Shown here piece by piece: positions 1 to 6,928 of a DNA stretch of 19,488 nucleotides; the stretch's first letter is position 1; every line of letters starts with the position of its first letter. The stretch covers positions 1 through 19,488 of the forward strand of contig DMZE01000282.1 of NCBI GenBank assembly GCA_003492055.1. Direction: 5' to 3'. The notes under the pieces are model-generated. The model saw only the letters and a program-made list of their open reading frames with translations. It was not told the origin of the DNA and ran no database searches. Made by a program: the position numbers and the translations under genes. Origin of the DNA: Cellvibrionales bacterium (GTDB lineage: Bacteria > Pseudomonadota > Gammaproteobacteria > Pseudomonadales > UBA7434).

Positions 1-1501
1 TATTACTACTGCTGTCAGTAATTGAAGCGGTAATAATATGATTACCATCGCTGAGCGAGGCTGCAATAGTAGCGCCGCTAGCTAATACGCCATCAATGGA
101 TGAGCTCCAGATAATGTTACTACTAATGTCGCCGTCTTCGGCATCATTGGCGCTAGCGGACAAGCTTTGTGAATCTGTTAGTATCGTATCGCCAGTAGAT
201 GGATGATTAATAGCGATGCTGGGGGTTAAATTAGAAACAACGTTAATTTGAAATGTTTGGTTGTTGCTATTGCTGCCGTCAGACGCGGTGAGCGTGATAT
301 TAACTGTGCCAGACGCACCGGAGATAGGCGTGATATTGATTTGCCTTAAACGTTGATTGCCTATAAATGTGATACCACTATTTTCAATGATGTTGGTATT
401 GGAAGAGCTGGCCGTTATATTAACAGCGATAATATCAGTATCGTTATCGAGTAATGCGAAATCAATGGTAGTCGGGCTAGAGTTAATAATTTCTACGTGA
501 CCGATATCAGCAATAATGGGTTTGTCGCCAATCGAGGTTGTCCAGCCGATATCTTGCAGTAGTGCTTTTGCGAGCCCAATACTATGAGCGGGTTGATTTA
601 AATAAGGCTGCATGAGTTCAAAGGGCGATACGCTATTGCTGAAATGGGATACTGAGCTGCCGCTGTTAATTGGGTTCGGTGCATGCATGCGAACATGACC
701 TTGGTTGGTGCCCGCGGTTAATACACCGATGTCTGCTTGTACATTACCGCCAATCCAATGTAAGTCTGGATCATCGCTTGCTGAATCGACGCGTTCGGCA
801 TTCGACATTTGTTGCCATGTTTTTCCTTCACTATGATCTTCGAGCATGCGTATAAAAATATCGTCGCGGTTATTAAAACGGCTCCCGGTATTAACGTTTA
901 CCAGTGTTAAAAATCCTAAACCATGTAGCGTTTCATGTAATACCGTTGATAAGAAATCAATGTCTTGTGCACTTCCACCGCCATCGAGTCCGTAATACCA
1001 ATTACGATTATCTAAGCAGTCATTGTTGTTGTCGATATCACCATTAAAGGTAAGTGTCATATCACTGGCCGCACTTAAATCATTGCCGGTAATGCTGTTT
1101 GCTAATGCCTGAACATAATAAGTATTGGCAACAGGATAGCTTGATGAGGCATTGCCATAGTGATAAGTGGACGGGTTGCTGAGGCCTAATGTTGCGGCAG
1201 TAGAGCTGCAAGTTAGCGTATCAAACTCTGCATCAATAGTAATAGGTACGCTGCTGTCAATCACTTGCTCTAATAGCCGTGCAGCAAAGTGAATAACATT
1301 TTGTCTTTGCTGTCCTAAAGTTACACCTATGTTTCCACCGATGGGCGCAACAGCCGTATTATCGTTTAAACCTTCATTGGCATTGTTGAGCATGTTAAGT
1401 GATATAGACGTGGCATAAATAGGCGACGATAGAGAAATGCTAATACAGCATAGAGCACTGTAAAAGAAATGTTGAGAAAATAAGTATCTTAAAGTGAGCA
1501 T
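1..1501 (-). CDS. Secreted HExxH zinc-metalloprotease-like protein with Ig/cadherin-like domains (3' end beyond window)
   Basis: An open frame runs from an ATG at 1501 to the window edge, giving 500 residues with no stop. Residues 1-30 form a signal peptide ending in a likely SPI site after Ala30, so the protein is probably exported. Residues 31-320 resemble a family of bacterial secreted metalloproteases. They contain HETLHGLGF (189-197), an upstream Cys-containing WYYGLDGG stretch (168-175), and a downstream SHFSNSVSPFELMQP segment (285-299) followed by LLQDIGW (314-320). Cys98 and Cys162 could form a disulfide. In the HExxHxxGxxH metzincin frame the third zinc position is Thr199, so the third ligand must lie elsewhere or the site is altered. 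Residues 328-421 look like a cadherin/Ig-like repeat (DNDTD, SASGTVNITLTASDG-type pattern), and 427-500 start a second Ig-like domain. An in-frame ATG at 1513 is an alternative start; neither has a strong ribosome site. The substrate is unknown. Confidence 0.8.
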   Translation of the reverse strand, partial: MLTLRYLFSQHFFYSALCCISISLSSPIYATSISLNMLNNANEGLNDNTAVAPIGGNIGVTLGQQRQNVIHFAARLLEQVIDSSVPITIDAEFDTLTCSSTAATLGLSNPSTYHYGNASSSYPVANTYYVQALANSITGNDLSAASDMTLTFNGDIDNNNDCLDNRNWYYGLDGGGSAQDIDFLSTVLHETLHGLGFLTLVNVNTGSRFNNRDDIFIRMLEDHSEGKTWQQMSNAERVDSASDDPDLHWIGGNVQADIGVLTAGTNQGHVRMHAPNPINSGSSVSHFSNSVSPFELMQPYLNQPAHSIGLAKALLQDIGWTTSIGDKPIIADIGHVEIINSSPTTIDFALLDNDTDIIAVNITASSSNTNIIENSGITFIGNQRLRQINITPISGASGTVNITLTASDGSNSNNQTFQINVVSNLTPSIAINHPSTGDTILTDSQSLSASANDAEDGDISSNIIWSSSIDGVLASGATIAASLSDGNHIITASITDSSSN

Positions 1502-1560
1502 ATAAAAATCCATATAATAAATGCTATTCGTTTTATTTTATTGGTCTACTGCAATTATTT

Positions 1561-2016
1561 TTAATTATCATCTAACGGTTGAGTGATATCGGTAACAACG
1601 GTATTACCGTCTTCATCAATAAACGCTATGGCAACAGAGGCTGCGCGATTACCTAAATTAATATAGCCACCTTGTTCAGTTTTTATTTCAGTATAGCTTT
1701 GATTGGGCGGATTAAGGCGAGCGTTTATCTCTGCTCGCATTTCGGGCGTTAAACGTTGCTTGATTAGCTCGGCCATTCGTTCGTCTTCGGTTTGTTTTAA
1801 AGACGGTTGTTGAATGAATAGTTGTTCTTTAGGCTCAATATCTATTGCAGAGGCAACTCCTGATTCAGCTTCTTTTAAATCAGTGATAGGTGATGGGCTT
1901 TGAATGCCAGTTGAAGGCGCTTCAGGAGCAGGTGGTGATGGTGTAAAAAAAATCACCATAGCAATAGCTAGACACAAAATGCCGATGAGAATGTTTTTTA
2001 AGTGTCTGATATTCAT
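1561..2016 (-). CDS. Small membrane-anchored or exported protein of unknown function
   Basis: This is a 151-residue protein that I do not recognise. Residues 7-25 are a single hydrophobic segment after a short basic N-terminus (MNIRHLK), consistent with a signal anchor or uncleaved signal peptide. A Pro-rich stretch (PSPPAPEAP) and an acidic, low-complexity linker follow. Residues about 75-105 are charged and probably helical. The C-terminal part (about 110-147) contains EQGGYINLGNRAASVAIAF and DEDGNTVVTDI, suggesting a small beta-rich periplasmic domain. An AAAGAG element about 11 bases before the ATG can serve as ribosome site. The stop lies about 60 bases before the metalloprotease start on the same strand, so the two genes are probably co-transcribed; a role as partner or chaperone is only inference. 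Coding is supported by the plausible export signal and consistent composition, not by recognised homology. Confidence 0.7.
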   Translation of the reverse strand: MNIRHLKNILIGILCLAIAMVIFFTPSPPAPEAPSTGIQSPSPITDLKEAESGVASAIDIEPKEQLFIQQPSLKQTEDERMAELIKQRLTPEMRAEINARLNPPNQSYTEIKTEQGGYINLGNRAASVAIAFIDEDGNTVVTDITQPLDDN

Positions 2017-2144
2017 AGAAAATAGACTCTTTAATGAGTGGTATTTCTTTTCGTTTTAAGCGGTTTTTTTATTATTAACAAGCGCTTTTTTTTATTCTAA
2101 CGTGTCTTCGCTACTTTGGCAGCAAAATTTTTTTAGCTCAGTGG

Positions 2145-2675
2145 TTAGTGTTCTTGATTGGCAATAGTGTCGCGTAGATGAATAAATAGTTTACGTGCTG
2201 AAATAGGCGGTTTGTTTTTTGTTGTTTCATGCGCTATTTGACGGATGATTTGGCGCAACCATTGTCTGTCGCCTTCAGCGTACTTCTCAATAAACAATTC
2301 AATGGCAGGATGGCCTTCTGCAATAATACGGTCGCGCCATTGCTCAACTAAATGATGCTGTTGATTAGAAATATTATGAAGTGTGCGTTGCTTTTCAAAA
2401 TGCGCTTCGATGACATCAATAATTTCTTGACCTTCTTTGCGCATGAGCTTGCCAATAAACTGCATTTGTCGACGTAAACCTTCGCGATGTTTAATGCGTT
2501 TGGTTTCAATTAATGCTGCATGCAGTTCGTCAGAAATACCTAGATTTTCGAGATCCTGCTTTTTTAATTCGAGCAGTTTTTTACCTAGCTCTTGCAGGCC
2601 ATGCATTTCACGCTTGAGCTGACTTTTACTGACAACTTCTTCGACTTTGTCTTTATCTATTTTTTTTCTAGCCAT
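2145..2675 (-). CDS. darP: Dual-action ribosomal maturation protein DarP (YjgA family)
   Basis: This 176-residue, highly charged cytoplasmic protein matches the DarP/YjgA family (DUF615). In Escherichia coli DarP binds late 50S assembly intermediates and helps peptidyl-transferase-centre maturation. Visible family features are SKSQLKREMHGLQELG (16-31), the ISDELHAALIETKRIKHREGLRRQMQFIGKLMR core (47-79, quoted in part) and a second helical half with RDRII and a WLRQIIR segment near the C-terminus. The length is normal for the family. It starts 35 bases downstream of the mgtE stop on the same strand, so transcription with mgtE is likely. The ribosome site is weak. No catalytic residues are expected. 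Confidence 0.93.
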   Translation of the reverse strand: MARKKIDKDKVEEVVSKSQLKREMHGLQELGKKLLELKKQDLENLGISDELHAALIETKRIKHREGLRRQMQFIGKLMRKEGQEIIDVIEAHFEKQRTLHNISNQQHHLVEQWRDRIIAEGHPAIELFIEKYAEGDRQWLRQIIRQIAHETTKNKPPISARKLFIHLRDTIANQEH

Positions 2676-2710
2676 AACGGTTACTGTTTTAAGTGTGATG
2701 TTAACGCTAA

Positions 2711-4069
2711 TTAAGCGTAGAAGATTGTCGCTAAACCTAAGAATGACATAAAGCCAACGACATCTGTAATTGTCGTTAATGCAACGCTGCCAGCAAGTGC
2801 CGGGTCAATATTGGCTTTGTTTAATGCTAATGGCAGTATTGCGCCAGCCAGTGCTGCGGTAATTAAATTTATAATCATGGCTGCAGCGATAATGCCGCCA
2901 AGAATCATATCGTCAAACCATAATGCTGCAGCTATAGCGACCACCGCAGCCCACATTAGCGCGTTAATAACACCAACGGCTAGCTCGCGAATAATAAGCC
3001 AGCGTTGGTTGTGAGTTTTGATATGACCTATGGCGAGGCCGCGTACCACAATCGTTAATGTCTGCGTGCCGGCAACACCACCCATGCTGGCGACAATGGG
3101 CATGAGTATGGCTAGCGCAACCACTTTATCAATGGAGTCTTGAAATAAGTTAATGACTGCAGCAGCAATAAACGCAGTAATTAAGTTGAGCCCTAACCAT
3201 AGCGCTCTTCTTGGTGTCGTTTTAATGACCGGCGAAAAAGTATCTTCTTCTTCATCTAGACCGGCCATGCTCATTAATGAGTGGTCGGCATCTTCACGAA
3301 TAACATCAACAATGTCATCGATAGTAATACGACCGAGTAATTTTCCATCTTCATTAACGACCGGTGCCGATACCCAATCTTTTCGTTCAAAGCGACGAGC
3401 GACTTCATCGTCAGGCATATCGACAGGAATCGCCTTAACATCCGAAAGCATAATCTCGCGCACGGTTTTGTTAGGGTCAGAGACCAATATTTTTGCTAAA
3501 GGTAATATACCGATAAATTCATCGCTACGATTAACCACATAGAGATTATCGGTCATGTCAGGAATTTCATCATGACGGCGCAAGTAGCGCAGTACTACGT
3601 CAATAGAGTGACGCGCACGCACGGTAATGGTGTCAGTGTTCATTAAGCCGCCAGCGGTATTCTCTGGATAGCTTAATGCGCTAGTCACACGTTGGCGATC
3701 TTGCGTGCTCATGGCTTGCAAGACTTCACGGGTCAGGCGATCTGGTAGCTGTTGCAGAATGTCGACCATATCATCCGTTTCTAGCTCGGTTGATAAGGCA
3801 ACTAGCTCAGCGTTCTCCATTGCAAGGACAAATTGGGTTTGTAGCTCATCACCAAGAAAGGGTAGTACATCACTGCGGCGTTCTTCATCAACCAATGCCC
3901 ACAATATTTGCCGTGAAGGCGGTGGTGACGATTCAATAAGGTGTGCAGTTTCTTCGGCAGCTAACACTTTCAGCATATGGCGGGCATGTTGGAATGTGCC
4001 GCTTTGCAGCAGGTCGGCCACTTCTTGGCTGCGCGAGAGTTCCTGGTTGTGATCGGCAATTGCTGGCAT
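2711..4069 (-). CDS. mgtE: Magnesium transporter MgtE
   Basis: This 452-residue protein is an MgtE-type Mg2+ channel/transporter of the inner membrane, which in characterised homologues works as a dimer gated by cytosolic Mg2+. Residues about 15-130 form the helical N domain. ENTAGGLM (136-143) opens the tandem CBS pair (about 137-262), which includes WVSAPVVNEDGKLLGRITIDD. Five transmembrane segments follow between about 290 and 450. The pore segment is PIVASMGGVAGTQTL (324-338). It has Val where many MgtE proteins have Asn (GGNAG), a variant I recall from gammaproteobacterial paralogues. Asp436 in TDVVGF matches the conserved pore aspartate of the last helix. AGAAG about six bases before the ATG is a good ribosome site. 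There are 188 bases between this gene and ptsO upstream, so it may have its own promoter. Confidence 0.95.
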   Translation of the reverse strand: MPAIADHNQELSRSQEVADLLQSGTFQHARHMLKVLAAEETAHLIESSPPPSRQILWALVDEERRSDVLPFLGDELQTQFVLAMENAELVALSTELETDDMVDILQQLPDRLTREVLQAMSTQDRQRVTSALSYPENTAGGLMNTDTITVRARHSIDVVLRYLRRHDEIPDMTDNLYVVNRSDEFIGILPLAKILVSDPNKTVREIMLSDVKAIPVDMPDDEVARRFERKDWVSAPVVNEDGKLLGRITIDDIVDVIREDADHSLMSMAGLDEEEDTFSPVIKTTPRRALWLGLNLITAFIAAAVINLFQDSIDKVVALAILMPIVASMGGVAGTQTLTIVVRGLAIGHIKTHNQRWLIIRELAVGVINALMWAAVVAIAAALWFDDMILGGIIAAAMIINLITAALAGAILPLALNKANIDPALAGSVALTTITDVVGFMSFLGLATIFYA

Positions 4070-4257
4070 GTTGAACTTCTGGCTATGAGTGATAAATTGT
4101 TTGCATTATGGCGTTAAGGTTTTTAGCCCATGCGCCTTGTCAATGCATAAAATCCAATTTTAAGGAGTTGCTAATAAAAAAGATTATGCGTGAAAGGCCT
4201 TCTATCAACAAGCTATGATGCAGGCAAGATTACCGATGTTAGGGCGACTGTGCTGCT

Positions 4258-4527
4258 TTATTCGCCTTCGTCGAAGAGGTTATTGATGAGCTGGGTAATG
4301 GCGTGCATCGCTTCGATTTCATCGCTACCTTGGGTGGTGATAATAAGTTCTGAGCCTTTAGCGGCCGCGAGTAGCATAACCGACATAATGCTTTTGCCAT
4401 CAATGGATTTGCTGTTGTATTCAATGCTAACGACGCTGGCGAATTGTGTGGTGATATCGACTAATTTATTAGCAGCTCTGGCATGAAGGCCTAGTTTGTT
4501 TTGTATGGTAATGGTCGCTTGTGGCAT
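4258..4527 (-). CDS. ptsO: Nitrogen-PTS phosphocarrier protein NPr (HPr family)
   Basis: This 89-residue protein is a full-length HPr-fold phosphocarrier. His15 lies in the GLHARAA motif (13-19), the site phosphorylated by EI-Ntr (PtsP) in the nitrogen PTS, from which phosphate passes to PtsN. Ser46 in GKSIMSVMLLAAAKGSEL (44-61) is at the position of the regulatory HPr serine. The location at the end of the rpoN-hpf-ptsN-rapZ cluster identifies it as PtsO/NPr rather than the sugar-PTS HPr. It lies 138 bases downstream of the rapZ stop. No EI-Ntr gene is visible here. The role is regulatory, with outputs such as potassium transport and nitrogen control known in other proteobacteria. Confidence 0.95.
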   Translation of the reverse strand: MPQATITIQNKLGLHARAANKLVDITTQFASVVSIEYNSKSIDGKSIMSVMLLAAAKGSELIITTQGSDEIEAMHAITQLINNLFDEGE

Positions 4528-4665
4528 GATTTTTCAGCTGTGTCGATGATCAATAAAAGGGCGCTGTTGAAATAGAGTGCTCTAGCCTCGGCTATGTGTC
4601 GGCTACTGTCAATAGAGCGTGCCTATTCTTTTTTGCTGGGCGCTTATTCATGGCTTACACGCGAG

Positions 4666-5535
4666 TTAATACTGTTTAAATTCTCGGTGGCGAACCTGAA
4701 CCACATTGTCTGGTTCGTTAAAATGTTTTTGCAGGGCTTCGGCAATAAACACTGAGCGGTGTTTGCCGCCCGTACAGCCAATGGATACTGTGGTGTAGCT
4801 GCGCTTGGCCTCTCTAAATTTTGGAAGCCAGTTTTCAAGATATTGGGTAATGTCGGCAATCATTGCTTGGACATCATCATTGCCTTTTAAAAAATCAATG
4901 ACGGGTTGATCTTGGCCGGTGAATTCGCGAAGCTCAGCATTCCAATAAGGATTAGGTAGGCAGCGCACATCGAATACTAAATCAGAATCAATGGGAATGT
5001 TGCTTTTAAAGCCAAAGGATTGAAACAATAAAGACATATCAGATGATGTTTTTCCACCCACTCGATCGCCAATCAGTTGCCGTAGTTCATGCAGTGATAA
5101 AGTGCTGCTATCAATACTTAAGTCAGCCATTGCTGAGATGCTATCAAGTAAAAGCGATTCGGTTTCTATCGCTTCTTTTAATGACATATGTTCATTGCTA
5201 AGAGGGTGTTTACGGCGTGTTTCAGAAAAACGTTTTATCAGTGTGCTGTTGTTAGCATCTAGGTAGATAATGTTAGTATCAACTTCATCTGGAATTTCTG
5301 CGATTAATTGTGGAAAGCGTGATAATTCAGTGGGGATGTTGCGCGCATCAATGCTCACGGCAATTTTAACGTTGTTATGGTCAGCATTGTGGTTGATATC
5401 GATAGCTTGCTTTGCAAGTGCAGGTAGTAGGCCGGCAGGTAGATTGTCGATACAATAAAAATCTAAATCTTCAAGCATATTGAGAGCAGAGCTCTTGCCT
5501 GACCCTGATCGTCCACTAATTATCACGAGTTTCAT
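4666..5535 (-). CDS. rapZ: RNase adapter protein RapZ
   Basis: This 289-residue protein is a RapZ (YvcJ/YhbJ) family nucleotide-binding protein. In E. coli it guides RNase E to the small RNA GlmZ and senses glucosamine-6-phosphate, setting GlmS level and so amino sugar supply for the envelope. The Walker A motif is GRSGSGKS (8-15). The family stretch FGFK (174-177) is followed by DVRCLPNPYW (189-198), and GCTGGKHRS (253-261) lies in the C-terminal effector/RNA-binding domain. The length is normal. The start codon ATG lies 73 bases after the ptsN stop; the ribosome site is weak. GlmZ itself is restricted to enterics as far as I know, so the RNA target here is open. Confidence 0.96.
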   Translation of the reverse strand: MKLVIISGRSGSGKSSALNMLEDLDFYCIDNLPAGLLPALAKQAIDINHNADHNNVKIAVSIDARNIPTELSRFPQLIAEIPDEVDTNIIYLDANNSTLIKRFSETRRKHPLSNEHMSLKEAIETESLLLDSISAMADLSIDSSTLSLHELRQLIGDRVGGKTSSDMSLLFQSFGFKSNIPIDSDLVFDVRCLPNPYWNAELREFTGQDQPVIDFLKGNDDVQAMIADITQYLENWLPKFREAKRSYTTVSIGCTGGKHRSVFIAEALQKHFNEPDNVVQVRHREFKQY

Positions 5536-5608
5536 AGTCTGTTTGCTCTATTACACTTTTTATAGGCGTTTAATTTTTGCTTCGAATGATTAAAGTATTT
5601 CAAATCCA

Positions 5609-6067
5609 TTACTCATTTAGGTCGAGCTGTATGAGCATATTTTTTAATGAGTTAGCGTCTTTTGCTTGACGTATTTTTTGGCAGAGCGATGCTTGGCTTA
5701 ATATTTTTGCCATGAGCGCTAAAATTTCGAGATGTTCATCGGTGGATTCTTCGGGCACGATTAATGCCCAAAGTAGGTCGACGGGCTTGCCATCGCGGGC
5801 ATCAAAGTCAATGCCATTGTTTAGGGTTAATATAGCTGATTGTGCTTGTGTGCAACCGGAAAAACGGCAATGCGGTATGGCAATGCCGTTTTCTAGTGCA
5901 GTGCTACCTAGCTTTTCCCGACTGGTAAATGCATCGAAAACTAAATCTTGATCAAGATTACTATCGTTTTCTGCAAATAGACAAGAGAGCGTCTGCAGCG
6001 ATTTTTTTTTGCTGACGATACTGGCATTAAGCTGTATACGTTCAGTAGTCAGTAGTGAGTCGAGCAT
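5609..6067 (-). CDS. ptsN: Nitrogen regulatory PTS enzyme IIA (EIIA-Ntr)
   Basis: This 152-residue cytoplasmic protein is an EIIA type-2 domain. His66 in the motif GIAIPHCR (61-68) is the phosphorylated residue, receiving phosphate from PtsO. FTSREKLGSTALENG just before it is typical, as is the C-terminal helix ending in the acidic LDLNE. Dephospho-PtsN binds and regulates potassium transport systems and other targets in enterics and Pseudomonas. Only two bases separate the hpf stop from this ATG, so translation is probably coupled to hpf; a GGAG lies about 15 bases upstream inside hpf. The length is normal for the family. Confidence 0.96.
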   Translation of the reverse strand: MLDSLLTTERIQLNASIVSKKKSLQTLSCLFAENDSNLDQDLVFDAFTSREKLGSTALENGIAIPHCRFSGCTQAQSAILTLNNGIDFDARDGKPVDLLWALIVPEESTDEHLEILALMAKILSQASLCQKIRQAKDANSLKNMLIQLDLNE

Positions 6068-6069
6068 GG

Positions 6070-6432
6070 TTAGTCGTCATACTCCATGATATCGTCGTCG
6101 GTTGTGACAATATCTAACGGTTGTTGCTTAAGGCTTTCACGATGGTGTTTGCCTTGTGATTTTTCTTTGTGTTTTATTATTTGTCGATCGAGCTTATCGG
6201 CAAGACCATCAATGGCGGCATACATATCTTGATTTTTTGCATTAGCAAATAAATCTGCACCGGATACATGCACTGAGGCTTCGGCTTTTTGGATTGCTTT
6301 TTCGACCACTAAGGTCACGTCGATATTGGTGATTTGATCAAAATGTCTTTCGAGTCGATCAAACTTACTGAGTACATACTCCCGGAGTGGATGAGTAACT
6401 TCAACATGATGACCGCTGATATTGATTCGCAT
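6070..6432 (-). CDS. hpf: Ribosome hibernation-promoting factor (short HPF / YhbH family)
   Basis: This 120-residue protein belongs to the HPF/RaiA family, which binds the 30S decoding centre in stationary phase and leads to inactive 100S ribosome dimers in gammaproteobacteria. The fold-typical pattern is visible: INISGHHVEVTHPLREYV (3-20), KFDRLERHF, then DVTLVVEK and EASVHVSGADLFANAKNQDMYAAIDGLADKLDRQIIKHKEK, quoted here in part. It is the short form, but it has a C-terminal tail of about 25 residues rich in His, Asp and Glu (ends TDDDIMEYDD) that E. coli HPF (95 residues) lacks. AGGAGA lies five bases before the ATG, the strongest ribosome site in this cluster. It heads the hpf-ptsN-rapZ-ptsO block after a 496-base spacer. 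Confidence 0.96.
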   Translation of the reverse strand: MRINISGHHVEVTHPLREYVLSKFDRLERHFDQITNIDVTLVVEKAIQKAEASVHVSGADLFANAKNQDMYAAIDGLADKLDRQIIKHKEKSQGKHHRESLKQQPLDIVTTDDDIMEYDD

Positions 6433-6437
6433 AGACT

Positions 6438-6443
6438 TCTCCT
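6438..6443 (-). promoter_or_regulatory. Strong ribosome binding site of hpf
   Basis: AGGAGA on the minus strand, five bases before the hpf ATG at 6432. It is a nearly perfect Shine-Dalgarno match, in contrast to the weak sites of the neighbouring genes, and fits high expression of a ribosome-associated protein. Confidence 0.75.
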
Positions 6444-6750
6444 AATTAACGCACTGATTGAAAAAAAATGGCTAGCTGTTTTTGGACGGCTAACAAATTG
6501 ACAATGAATGATGCTGGTTTAAGTCGATTAAAGTAAGGCGATTGTATTGAAAGTGATTTGCACAACACACTTTGTAAAAAATAAGGATTAAAAATTTGGA
6601 TGTTCGTCAAGATTGCGAACGAGTAGCTCGATTCGGAAGGTGTTTGGCGTGGCTTTAAACGCGGATAAGTAGCGTTTATTTTTTTCACATTATTGACCTA
6701 ATTGAGAGTGTTGGTCTTATTTTAGTACCGTTTTTTAATTGGGTGACTAA

Positions 6751-6780
6751 ATGCTTTGTGGCTTAATGCTTTATAGCTAA
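6751..6780. repeat. 15-bp imperfect tandem duplication
   Basis: Two adjacent 15-base units, ATGCTTTGTGGCTTA (6751-6765) and ATGCTTTATAGCTAA (6766-6780), agree at 12 of 15 positions. A third, more degenerate copy starting AAGCTTAATA follows. The array is in the noncoding spacer upstream of hpf. It could be a replication-slippage product or a pair of protein-binding sites. Confidence 0.6.
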
Positions 6781-6820
6781 AAGCTTAATAAATACTGAGT
6801 TTTTCTATATAAATTAACTT

Positions 6821-6877
6821 ATAAATTAGCATATGAATCAACTTAATATAAATTAACCATATGTAAAATGACTTAAT
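6821..6877. repeat. 27-30-bp AT-rich imperfect tandem duplication
   Basis: Unit one (6821-6847) and unit two (6848-6877) both read ATAAATTA, then a CATATG core, then ACTTAAT, with small differences between. A truncated extra copy, ATAAATTAAC, sits just before at 6809-6818. Each full unit contains the palindrome CATATG. The units lie about 400 bases upstream of the hpf start. Tandem binding sites for a DNA-binding protein or simple duplication are both possible. Confidence 0.6.
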
Positions 6878-6928
6878 ACAGAGTATCGTAATTTTGACTG
6901 TATTCCAAGTCTGTAGTTCGCATATCGT

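Larger units (their letters stand above)
6433..6928. other. AT-rich noncoding spacer between rpoN and hpf
   Basis: These 496 bases hold no convincing gene. The only open frame (6446-6688, minus, GTG start) has no recognisable protein character. The rpoN-distal half is very AT-rich and carries two separate tandem duplications (6751-6780 and 6821-6877). The spacer presumably holds the promoter of hpf and the end of the rpoN transcript. I could not pick a -35/-10 pair with confidence because the AT-rich sequence offers many near matches, and no clear intrinsic terminator hairpin with a U tract is visible. Confidence 0.6.

Noticed and set aside
670..855. 61-codon plus-strand open frame
   Set aside because: Lies antisense within the continuous 500-codon metalloprotease frame and shows no protein features.
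2058..2095. AAGCG...CGCTT followed by eight T, plus-strand terminator-like
   Set aside because: Only a 5-bp stem with a loop of about 20 bases, and no plus-strand gene ends here.
3153..3542. 129-codon plus-strand open frame opposite mgtE
   Set aside because: Serine-rich antisense shadow of the clear mgtE coding sequence, as are the other plus-strand frames over the minus-strand genes.
4138..4143. Perfect TTGACA on the minus strand before mgtE
   Set aside because: No acceptable -10 at 16-18 bases; only the -35 hexamer matches, so I did not call a promoter.
4607..4612. Perfect TTGACA on the minus strand before ptsO
   Set aside because: The sequence at -10 spacing is GAGGCT, a very poor match; an internal ptsO promoter is not supported.
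6446..6688. 80-codon minus-strand open frame between rpoN and hpf
   Set aside because: GTG start, AT-driven composition, no signal, domain or membrane pattern, and it covers a region that should hold the hpf promoter.
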